Positions 57,707 to 64,000 of a stretch of 64,000 nt of DNA are shown piece by piece. Origin of the DNA: Mycobacterium marseillense. GTDB lineage: Bacteria > Actinomycetota > Actinomycetes > Mycobacteriales > Mycobacteriaceae. The notes below the pieces were generated by a model, which saw nothing but the letters and a program-made list of their open reading frames with translations, was not told where the DNA came from and did no database searches. Within the stretch, counting starts at the first letter, position 1. Each line of letters starts with the position of its first letter. The stretch is from contig NZ_AP022584.1 of the NCBI RefSeq assembly GCF_010731675.1, positions 4,650,001 through 4,714,000 on the forward strand, read 5' to 3'. A program made the position numbers and the translations under genes.

Positions 57707-58162
57707 GTGGCTGTACAAGCATCGTCGGAAATCGTGATCGATGCGCCTCCGGAGGTCATCATGGAGGCGCTCGCCGATATGGACGCGGTGCCGTCCTGGT
57801 CGTCGGTGCACAAGCGGGTCGAAGTCGTCGACAAGCACCCCGACGGGCGACCGCACCACGTGAAGGTCACGATCGCGGTGACGGGCATCCACGACACCGA
57901 ACTGCTCGAATATCACTGGGGGCCCGACTGGATGGTGTGGGACGCCCACAAGACGGCCCAGCAACACGGCCAGCACGGGGAGTACAACCTGAGCCGGCTG
58001 GGCGACGACAGGACCCGGGTGCGGTTCACCATCACCGTCGAACCGTGGGCCCCGCTGCCGGAGTTCTGGGTCGCGCGGGCCCGCAAGAAAATCCTTCATT
58101 CCGCGCTGGAGGGGTTGCGCAAGCGGGTGATGGGCCTCGAGGGCTTCGGCCCGGCTAGATAG
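57707..58162 (+). CDS. SRPBCC-family protein (Rv0857-type)
   Basis: 151 residues, SRPBCC domain, tandem paralogue of the preceding gene: KHPDGRPHHVKVTIAV, EYHWGPDW and QQHGQHGEYNL are shared. The last codons overlap the 3' end of the convergent aminotransferase gene by eight bases. Expected to bind a hydrophobic ligand. Its own leaderless promoter suggests it is not only expressed from far. Confidence 0.88.
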   Translation: MAVQASSEIVIDAPPEVIMEALADMDAVPSWSSVHKRVEVVDKHPDGRPHHVKVTIAVTGIHDTELLEYHWGPDWMVWDAHKTAQQHGQHGEYNLSRLGDDRTRVRFTITVEPWAPLPEFWVARARKKILHSALEGLRKRVMGLEGFGPAR

Positions 58163-59336
58163 CGTCGCGCAGCGCGGCCAGCCGCTTGATCGCCTCGTCG
58201 AGCGTGTCGTCGCGTTTACAGAAGGTGAAGCGCACCAAGTGATTCCACACGTCGGCCGGTCCGTGCGTGGTGTCCGGATCGCAGAAGGCCGACATCGGGA
58301 TGGCGGCGACCCCGACCTTCTCGGGGAGCGCCGCGCAGAACGCCGCGCTGTCGTCGTAGCCCAGCGGGCGTGGGTCGGCGCACAAGAAGTAGGTGCCGGC
58401 GCTGTCGTGCACCTCGAACCCGATGTCGATCAGCCCGGCGGCCAGCCGGTCGCGCCTGGCCTGCAATGTGGCGCGCAGGTTGTCGACCCACGCGCCCTCC
58501 TGCTCCAGGGCCAAAGCCACGGCCGGCTGGAAGGGCGCGCCGCCGACGTAGCTCAGATATTGTTTGGCCGCGCGCATGCCCGCGATGAGTTGTGCTGGGC
58601 CGCAGGCCCATCCGATCTTCCAGCCGGTGCAATTGAACATCTTGGCCGCGCTGGAGATGGTGATCGTCCGCTCGGCCATGCCCTCGAAGCCGGCCAGCGG
58701 CACGTGTTGCCGCCCGTCAAACACCAGGTGTTCGTACACCTCGTCGGTGATCACCAACAGGTCGGCCTCGACGGCGATCTCGGCGATGGCGGCCAGCTCG
58801 GTCGCGCTGAGCACCGTGCCGGTCGGGTTGTGCGGTGAGTTGACGATCAACGCGCGGGTCCGTGGCGTGACCGCCCGGCGCAGCGCGTCGGCGTCCAGGG
58901 CGAAGCCACGACCATCGGGGACCAGCGGCACGGCGACCCGCTGTGCGGAGGCCATCGCCACCACCGGGGAGTAGGAGTCGTAGAACGGCTCGATGAGCAG
59001 GACGTCCGAGCCCGGCTCGATCAGGCCGATCACCGCCGAGGCGATGGCCTCGGTCGCCCCGACCGTCACCAGGACCTCGGTGTCGGGGTCGTACTCGATG
59101 CCGTACTGGCGATGGCGCTGGGCGGCGATCGCGTGTCGCAGCGGCGCGATGCCGATGCCCGGCGGGTACTGGTTGACGCCGTTGGCGATGGCCTCCTGCG
59201 CGGCCTTCAGCATGGCCGGTGGCCCGTCTTCGTCGGGAAACCCCTGGCCGAGGTTCACCGCTCCGATCCGCGCGGCCAGCGCCGACATCTCGGCGAACAC
59301 CGTGGTCGCGTACGGGCGCAGTCGCGAGACCGTCAT
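58155..59336 (-). CDS. dapC: PLP-dependent aminotransferase, DapC-type
   Basis: 393 residues, fold-type I class I/II aminotransferase. N-terminal NLGQGFPDEDGPPAM, NSPHNPTG (PLP phosphate region), ITDEVYEHLVF and the PLP lysine in SSAAKMFNCTGWKIGW. The ortholog in M. tuberculosis (Rv0858c) is annotated DapC, N-succinyldiaminopimelate aminotransferase in lysine/peptidoglycan synthesis; kynurenine or methionine aminotransferase activity is common in close relatives. Divergent from fadA across a 201-base gap with repeats. Confidence 0.9.
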   Translation of the reverse strand: MTVSRLRPYATTVFAEMSALAARIGAVNLGQGFPDEDGPPAMLKAAQEAIANGVNQYPPGIGIAPLRHAIAAQRHRQYGIEYDPDTEVLVTVGATEAIASAVIGLIEPGSDVLLIEPFYDSYSPVVAMASAQRVAVPLVPDGRGFALDADALRRAVTPRTRALIVNSPHNPTGTVLSATELAAIAEIAVEADLLVITDEVYEHLVFDGRQHVPLAGFEGMAERTITISSAAKMFNCTGWKIGWACGPAQLIAGMRAAKQYLSYVGGAPFQPAVALALEQEGAWVDNLRATLQARRDRLAAGLIDIGFEVHDSAGTYFLCADPRPLGYDDSAAFCAALPEKVGVAAIPMSAFCDPDTTHGPADVWNHLVRFTFCKRDDTLDEAIKRLAALRDAI

Positions 59337-59360
59337 GGTCGTCGAGCTTAACTTCCGGCC

Positions 59361-59417
59361 CCGAGCGTGACTGCACCGTCACGCTCGGCGCCGAACGTGA
59401 CTGCACCGTCACGCTCG
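59361..59417. repeat. Paired REP-like palindromic repeat, locus 2
   Basis: Copy one (59361-59388) has perfect 11-bp arms, CCGAGCGTGAC / GTCACGCTCGG, around TGCACC. Copy two (59392-59417) has arms CGAACGTGAC / GTCACGCTCG with one mismatch. The copies start 30 bp apart, exactly as at 3974-4029. Located upstream of dapC, so this pair could form RNA hairpins in the dapC or fadA promoter region. Confidence 0.85.
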
Positions 59418-59427
59418 AGGCTCTGAC

Positions 59428-59467
59428 CAGGGCCGACCTGCTCAACCAACAGGTTGGCCGGGCCCTG
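59428..59467. other. Imperfect hairpin between the repeats and fadA
   Basis: An outer stem CAGGGCC (59428-59434) / GGCCCTG (59461-59467) and an inner stem CAACC (59443-59447) / GGTTG (59452-59456) are separated by internal loops. It has no T-run. It may be a regulatory fold or a decayed part of the neighbouring repeat. Confidence 0.4.
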
Positions 59468-59488
59468 CTGTTAGGGTGGTGCGGGACC

Positions 59489-59494
59489 TAGTCT
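59489..59494 (+). promoter_or_regulatory. Candidate -10 for the fadA-fadB operon
   Basis: TAGTCT fits TANNNT; transcription would begin near 59501, about 37 bases before ATG 59538, which has an AGGAAG ribosome site. Confidence 0.4.
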
Positions 59495-59537
59495 TGAAGA
59501 CGGGATTCGAACCCTATTCGCGAACAAGGAAGTCGTC

Positions 59538-60749
59538 ATGTCCGAAGAAGCTTTCATTTATGAGGCCATCCGCACGCCGCGGGGCAAGCAGCGCAACGGC
59601 TCGCTCAACGAGGTGAAGCCGCTCAACCTGGTCGTGGGCCTGGTCGACGAGCTGCGCCGGCGCTACCCCGACCTGGACGAGAACCTGATCAGCGACATGA
59701 TCCTCGGCGTCGTGTCCCCGGTCGGCGACCAGGGCGGCGACATCGCCCGCACCGCGGTGTTGGCCGCGGGCCTGCCCGAGACCACCGGGGGCGTGCAGCT
59801 CAACCGGTTCTGCGCCTCCGGTCTGGAAGCCGTCAACACCGCCGCCCAGAAGGTGCGCTCCGGCTGGGACGACCTGGTGCTGGCCGGCGGCGTCGAGTCG
59901 ATGAGCCGCGTCCCGATGGGCTCCGACGGCGGCGCGTGGGCGACCGACCCTGAGACCAACTACCAGATCGGCTTCGTGCCGCAGGGCATCGGCGCCGACC
60001 TGATCGCCACCATCGAGGGCTTCTCCCGCGAGGACGTCGACGCCTACGCGTTGCGCAGCCAGCAAAAGGCCGCCGAGGCGTGGTCGGGCGGTTACTTCGC
60101 CAAGTCGATCGTGCCGGTGCGTGACCAGAACGGTCTGGTCGTCCTCGATCACGACGAGCACATGCGGCCCGAGACCACCATGGAGGGCCTCGCCAAGCTC
60201 AAGACCGCGTTCGACGGCGTCGGTGAGATGGGTGGCTTCGACGACGTGGCGCTGCAGAAGTACCACTGGGTCGAAAAGATCAACCACGTCCACACCGGCG
60301 GCAACAGCTCGGGCATCGTCGACGGCGCCGCGCTGGTGCTGGTCGGTTCGGAGGCCGCCGGCAAGTCGCAGGGGCTGACCCCGCGGGCCCGCATCGTCGC
60401 CACCGCGACCAGCGGCGCGGACCCGGTCATCATGCTGACCGGCCCGACGCCGGCCACGCAGAAGGTCCTCGACCGGGCCGGCCTGACCGTCGACGACATC
60501 GACCTGTTCGAGCTCAACGAGGCGTTCGCTTCGGTGGTGCTGAAGTTCCAGAAGGACCTCAACATTCCCGACGAGAAGCTCAACGTCAACGGTGGCGCCA
60601 TCGCGATGGGCCACCCACTGGGCGCCACCGGCGCCATGATCACCGGCACCATGGTCGACGAACTCGAGCGCCGCAACGCGCGTCGCGCCCTGGTCACGCT
60701 TTGCATCGGCGGCGGCATGGGTGTCGCCACCATCATCGAGAGGGTTTAA
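59538..60749 (+). CDS. fadA: Acetyl-CoA acyltransferase (3-ketoacyl-CoA thiolase)
   Basis: 403 residues, degradative thiolase. Nucleophile Cys92 in [13 protein letters not shown], His359 in [14 protein letters not shown] and the second catalytic Cys389 in TLCIGGGMG are all present. It cleaves 3-ketoacyl-CoA with CoA to acetyl-CoA and a shortened acyl-CoA. Four bases before fadB, with which it forms the trifunctional enzyme of beta-oxidation. Same position as Rv0859. Confidence 0.96.
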   Translation: MSEEAFIYEAIRTPRGKQRNGSLNEVKPLNLVVGLVDELRRRYPDLDENLISDMILGVVSPVGDQGGDIARTAVLAAGLPETTGGVQLNRFCASGLEAVNTAAQKVRSGWDDLVLAGGVESMSRVPMGSDGGAWATDPETNYQIGFVPQGIGADLIATIEGFSREDVDAYALRSQQKAAEAWSGGYFAKSIVPVRDQNGLVVLDHDEHMRPETTMEGLAKLKTAFDGVGEMGGFDDVALQKYHWVEKINHVHTGGNSSGIVDGAALVLVGSEAAGKSQGLTPRARIVATATSGADPVIMLTGPTPATQKVLDRAGLTVDDIDLFELNEAFASVVLKFQKDLNIPDEKLNVNGGAIAMGHPLGATGAMITGTMVDELERRNARRALVTLCIGGGMGVATIIERV

Positions 60750-60753
60750 GACC

Positions 60754-62898
60754 ATGGCAGAGAACACCATTCAGTGGGACAAGGACGCCGACGGCATCGT
60801 CACCCTGACGCTGGACGACCCCACCGGGTCGGCCAACGTGATGAACGAGCACTACAGCGAGTCCATGCACAACGCCGTCGAACGCCTTGCCGCCGAGAAG
60901 GAATCGATCACCGGCGTCGTGATCACCAGCGCGAAGAAGACCTTCTTCGCCGGCGGTGATCTCAAGGGCATGATCAACCTCGGCCCGGAGAACGCCGGCG
61001 AGGCGTTCGACACCGTCGAGTCGGTCAAGCGCGACCTGCGTGCGCTGGAGACCCTGGGCAAGCCCGTGGTGGCCGCCATCAACGGCGCCGCGCTCGGCGG
61101 CGGCCTGGAGATCGCGCTGGCCTGTCACCACCGCATCGCCGCCGACGTCAAGGGCAGCGTCCTGGGTCTGCCCGAGGTGACGCTGGGCCTGCTGCCGGGC
61201 GGCGGCGGGGTGACCCGCACCGTGCGGATGTTCGGCATCCAGAACGCGTTCATGAACATCCTGTCGCAGGGCACCCGCTTCAAGCCGGCCAAGGCCAAGG
61301 AGATCGGTCTGGTCGACGAGCTCGTCGGCTCGGTGGAGGAACTGGTGCCCGCCGCCAAGGCGTGGATCAAGGCCAACCCCGATTCGCACGAACAGCCTTG
61401 GGACAAAAAGGGTTACAAGATGCCGGGCGGTACCCCGGCCAGCCCGGCGCTGGCGGCGAACCTGCCAGCGTTCCCGGCGCTGCTGAAGAAGCAACTCAAG
61501 GGCGCCCCGATGCCCGCGCCGCGGGCCATCCTGGACGCGGTCGTCGAGGGTGCGCAGGTGGACTTCGACACGGCCAGCCGCATCGAAAGCCGTTACTTCA
61601 CGTCGCTGGTGACCGGCCAGGTCGCCAAGAACATGATCCAGGCGTTCTTCTTCGACCTGCAGCACATCAACGGCGGCGGTTCCCGCCCCGACGGCATCGA
61701 GCCGGTCAAGATCAACAAGATCGGTGTGCTGGGCGCGGGAATGATGGGCGCCGGCATCGCCTACGTGTCGGCCAAGGCCGGGTACGAGGTGGTGCTCAAG
61801 GACGTCAGCCTCGAGGCCGCCCAGAAGGGCAAGGGCTACTCGGAAAAGCTTGAGGCCAAGGCACTTCAGCGTGGCAAGACCACCGAGGAGAAGAGCAAGG
61901 CGCTGCTGGACCGCATCACCCCGGCCGCCGACCCCGCCGAGCTGGCGGGCGTCGACTTCGTGATCGAGGCGGTGTTCGAGAACCAGGAACTCAAGCACAA
62001 GGTGTTCCAGGAGATCGAGGACATCGTCGAGCCCAACGCGCTGCTCGGGTCGAACACCTCCACGCTGCCGATCACCGGTCTGGCGACCGGCGTCAAGCGG
62101 CAGGAGGACTTCATCGGGATCCACTTCTTCTCGCCGGTGGACAAGATGCCGCTGGTGGAAATCATCAAGGGCGAGAAGACCTCTGACGAGGCGCTGGCCC
62201 GGGTGTTCGACTACACGCTGGCCATCGGCAAGACCCCGATCGTGGTCAACGACAGCCGCGGGTTCTTCACCAGCCGGGTGATCGGCACGTTCGTGAACGA
62301 GGCCCTGGCGATGCTCGGCGAGGGCGTGGCCCCGGCCAGCATCGAGCACGCCGGTTCGCAGGCCGGCTACCCGGCGCCGCCGTTGCAGCTGTCCGACGAG
62401 CTCAACCTGGAGCTGATGCACAAGATCGCCGCCGCCACCCGCAAGGGCGTCGAGGACGCCGGCGGCACCTACGAGCCGCACCCGGCCGAGGCGGTGGTCG
62501 AGAAGATGATCGAGATCGGCCGGCCCAGCCGTTTGAAGGGTGCCGGCTTCTACGAGTACGTGGACGGCAAGCGCACCCGCCTGTGGCCGGGCCTGAGCGA
62601 GACGTTCAACTCGGGCAGCGCCGACATTCCGTTGCAGGACATGATCGATCGGATGCTGTTCGCCGAGGCGCTCGAGACGCAGAAGTGTCTGGACGAGGGC
62701 GTGCTGACCTCGACCGCCGACGCCAACATCGGCTCGATCATGGGCATCGGCTTCCCGCCGTACACCGGGGGTAGCGCGCAGTTCATCGTCGGCTACTCCG
62801 GTGCCGGCGGCACGGGCAAGGACGCCTTCGTGGCCCGCGCCAAGGAACTGGCCGCCCGCTACGGCGACCGATTCCTGCCGCCCGCGTCGCTGAGCTGA
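60754..62898 (+). CDS. fadB: Fatty acid oxidation complex alpha subunit (enoyl-CoA hydratase / 3-hydroxyacyl-CoA dehydrogenase)
   Basis: 714 residues from ATG 60754. N-terminal crotonase domain (~1-190) with FFAGGDLKGM and NGAALGGGLEIAL and the Glu of GLPEVTLGLLPGG; linker; HAD Rossmann domain from about 325 with IGVLGAGMMGAGIAY; His/Asn catalytic region IGIHFFSPVDKMPLVE; and duplicated C-terminal HAD domains. It does hydration and NAD-dependent oxidation, passing 3-ketoacyl-CoA to FadA. Long antisense frames here are composition artefacts. Same position as Rv0860. Confidence 0.96.
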   Translation: MAENTIQWDKDADGIVTLTLDDPTGSANVMNEHYSESMHNAVERLAAEKESITGVVITSAKKTFFAGGDLKGMINLGPENAGEAFDTVESVKRDLRALETLGKPVVAAINGAALGGGLEIALACHHRIAADVKGSVLGLPEVTLGLLPGGGGVTRTVRMFGIQNAFMNILSQGTRFKPAKAKEIGLVDELVGSVEELVPAAKAWIKANPDSHEQPWDKKGYKMPGGTPASPALAANLPAFPALLKKQLKGAPMPAPRAILDAVVEGAQVDFDTASRIESRYFTSLVTGQVAKNMIQAFFFDLQHINGGGSRPDGIEPVKINKIGVLGAGMMGAGIAYVSAKAGYEVVLKDVSLEAAQKGKGYSEKLEAKALQRGKTTEEKSKALLDRITPAADPAELAGVDFVIEAVFENQELKHKVFQEIEDIVEPNALLGSNTSTLPITGLATGVKRQEDFIGIHFFSPVDKMPLVEIIKGEKTSDEALARVFDYTLAIGKTPIVVNDSRGFFTSRVIGTFVNEALAMLGEGVAPASIEHAGSQAGYPAPPLQLSDELNLELMHKIAAATRKGVEDAGGTYEPHPAEAVVEKMIEIGRPSRLKGAGFYEYVDGKRTRLWPGLSETFNSGSADIPLQDMIDRMLFAEALETQKCLDEGVLTSTADANIGSIMGIGFPPYTGGSAQFIVGYSGAGGTGKDAFVARAKELAARYGDRFLPPASLS

Positions 62899-62918
62899 TC
62901 CCGCGCCGCGCAAACGCG

Positions 62919-62954
62919 AAAGCCCCCGAAACAGCGAGGTTTCGGGGGCTTTTT
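62919..62954. terminator. Strong intrinsic terminator after fadAB
   Basis: A perfect 14-bp stem (AAAGCCCCCGAAAC / GTTTCGGGGGCTTT) with loop AGCGAG is followed by more T's on the plus strand; the A-run on the other side makes it bidirectional. It separates fadB from the convergent methyltransferase gene. Confidence 0.92.
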
Positions 62955-62974
62955 GCGTTGCGTCTCCCGAAAAG

Positions 62975-63580
62975 CTAACGGCGCCTTTGGAACAGGTAGT
63001 ACCGAGCCGGGGTTTTCTCGGCGCGGTCGAGCTCGCGTTCGGCGCCCGCGGACAACAATGTCCAGGTGGGCGTGAACCGTCGTTCCATCTCGGCGTGATC
63101 GACGCCGCGGACCCCGACCCGGCCGCCGGGCACGAACGCGACGATCAGCAGCCGCGCATCAGGGGCCGCGACGGCGCTGATCTCCCGGACGTAGGCGTCG
63201 CGATCCGCGTCGCTCATGTTGTGCAAGCACCCGTTGTCGACGATCAACTCGAAGTTTGCGCCGATTCCGGCGTGGCTCAGCTGTGTGACATCGGCCTGGA
63301 CGAAATCGACCGCCGCGCCGGCTTTACCGGCTTTGGCCCGCGCCCGTTCGAGGGGCTTGGCCACGAAGTCGACCGCGGTGACTTTCCAGCCGTGTTGGGC
63401 GAGGTAGATCGAACAGTCGCCGGTACCGCATCCGAGTTCAAGGGCGGAGCCGGCGGGAAGCGCGGCCGTGCCGCCGGTTCCCTCGACCAGGTCGCGCACG
63501 CTTTGGGCGAGCGGGTGACCGTCCCACGGGGTGAAACCGATGCGGTAGAAGATCCGAAACAGCGTCTGCTTGGAAGCCAT
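62975..63580 (-). CDS. Class I SAM-dependent methyltransferase
   Basis: 201 residues. Motif I ELGCGTGDCS binds SAM; acidic VTAVDF ends strand two; FVQADVTQL and FELIVDNGCLHNM follow. The start (RIFYRIGFTPWDGHP) resembles small thiopurine- or tellurite-type methyltransferases that act on small molecules. Substrate unknown. ATG 63580 lies 32 bases after the truncated luciferase-like gene on the same strand. In M. tuberculosis fadB is followed by different genes, so this is a point where synteny breaks. Confidence 0.9.
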   Translation of the reverse strand: MASKQTLFRIFYRIGFTPWDGHPLAQSVRDLVEGTGGTAALPAGSALELGCGTGDCSIYLAQHGWKVTAVDFVAKPLERARAKAGKAGAAVDFVQADVTQLSHAGIGANFELIVDNGCLHNMSDADRDAYVREISAVAAPDARLLIVAFVPGGRVGVRGVDHAEMERRFTPTWTLLSAGAERELDRAEKTPARYYLFQRRR

Positions 63581-63612
63581 AGCTCACCTTAAGGCCCGCG
63601 GCGAGGCATCCT

Positions 63613-64000
63613 CTATCGGGTGGCGGCGGCGATGCGGCGCCATTCCTCGCGCGGGAAGGCCCGGGGATCGGCCCGCAACACCTGGACGCAGACATGATCG
63701 GCGCCGGCGGAACGATGCTCGGCGACCCTGCGCATGACGGCGTCTTCGTCGCCCCAGGCAATGATCGCGTTGAACAGCCGATCGCTCACCTGCGACACGT
63801 CGTCTTCGGAGAAGCCGCTGCGAAGCAGATTGTTCGCGTAGTTGGGCAACGCCAGATAGGACCGCAGCCAGTCGGTTCCGATCTGGCGCGCCTCGTCGGC
63901 GCTGTCGGTCAGAATGACCGTCTGCTCCGGCAGCAGCAGGGGGCCCTGGCCCAAAGTCGAACGGGCAGAAGCGGTGTGGTCGGGAGTGACCAGGTACGGG
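63613..64000 (-). CDS. LLM-class (luciferase-like) oxidoreductase, C-terminal part, cut by window edge
   Basis: About 128 residues remain, and the frame is open through base 64000. The segment PYLVTPDHTASARSTLGQG and LLLPEQTVILTD, then ARQIGTDWLRSYLALPNYANNLLRSGF, and the end PRAFPREEWRRIAAATR are typical of the C-terminal half of F420-dependent LLM oxidoreductases. The catalytic barrel start is outside the window. An ATG at 63954 within it is internal and not the true start. Confidence 0.87.
   Translation of the reverse strand, partial: PYLVTPDHTASARSTLGQGPLLLPEQTVILTDSADEARQIGTDWLRSYLALPNYANNLLRSGFSEDDVSQVSDRLFNAIIAWGDEDAVMRRVAEHRSAGADHVCVQVLRADPRAFPREEWRRIAAATR

Noticed and set aside
60733..62913. 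A 726-codon open frame antisense to fadB
   Set aside because: It mirrors fadB almost exactly, has no family motifs and its composition (Gly/Arg/Leu/Val/Asp/His) is that of a GC-rich shadow frame.
1..64000. CRISPR arrays, tRNA/rRNA genes, IS elements, prophage or integrase genes
   Set aside because: I looked for spaced direct repeats, tRNA-like folds with CCA-type ends, transposase motifs and attachment duplications and saw none. The palindromic pairs are too few and too short for CRISPR.

Overview
The window is GC-rich mycobacterial DNA and looks like a slow-growing nontuberculous species. Three things support this. First, a complete yrbE/mce operon lies at 30877-40438. Second, the right-hand gene order kdc, SRPBCC, far, SRPBCC, SRPBCC, dapC, fadA, fadB (53855-62898) matches, as I recall it, M. 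tuberculosis Rv0853c to Rv0860. Third, the rest is dense in cytochrome P450s, single-cluster ferredoxins, FadE/FadD/Ech enzymes, F420-type flavoenzymes and TetR regulators. I see no rRNA, tRNA, CRISPR array, IS element or phage gene.

Layout. 1-6575: the end of a P450 with its ferredoxin, a DUF1330 protein, a second P450/ferredoxin pair, two beta-hydroxyacid-dehydrogenase-type enzymes, a hydrolase and a DUF35-thiolase fusion. 6690-9855: a secreted protein, an extended SDR, a barrel-type protein and a luciferase-like enzyme. 9856-12657 (minus): an operon of a NuoF-like flavoprotein, a ferredoxin and an acyl-CoA dehydrogenase. 13173-16736 (minus): two amidohydrolases, a Rieske ferredoxin and a hydrolase. 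16973-22812: a third HIBADH-type enzyme, a CMD-family protein, a nitroreductase, a heteromeric FadE pair and a membrane-anchored esterase. 23045-24974: a Mce-associated pair and a secreted protein. 25089-30482: P450, ferredoxin, SDR, aldehyde dehydrogenase and CoA-transferase.

30483-42598 is the mce region: a leader with two coupled small ORFs, yrbEA/B, mceA-F, a terminator, a secreted protein and a second Mce-associated pair. 42781-46357: a secreted protein, then a TetR divergent from a four-gene membrane operon (two paralogous six-helix proteins, CoxIII-like, CoxIV-like) with no oxidase subunit I or II. 46359-53850: P450, TetR, MmpS-like protein, enoyl-CoA hydratase, LpqH-like lipoprotein, amidohydrolase, FadD, an unknown protein and a Bfd-like ferredoxin. 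53855-62898: the conserved kdc-to-fadB block. The window ends with a methyltransferase and a truncated luciferase-like gene.

Taken together this reads as lipid, sterol or aromatic catabolism: P450 hydroxylation, alcohol and aldehyde oxidation, CoA activation or transfer, beta-oxidation, C-C cleavage and Mce lipid import. No substrate can be fixed from sequence alone. A 15-bp operator, GAGAAT-N3-ATTCTC, recurs before at least three catabolic units and degenerately before a fourth, suggesting a local regulon. A 26-bp palindrome occurs as a 30-bp-spaced pair at two distant places. Coordinates of start codons are my choice where several were possible.
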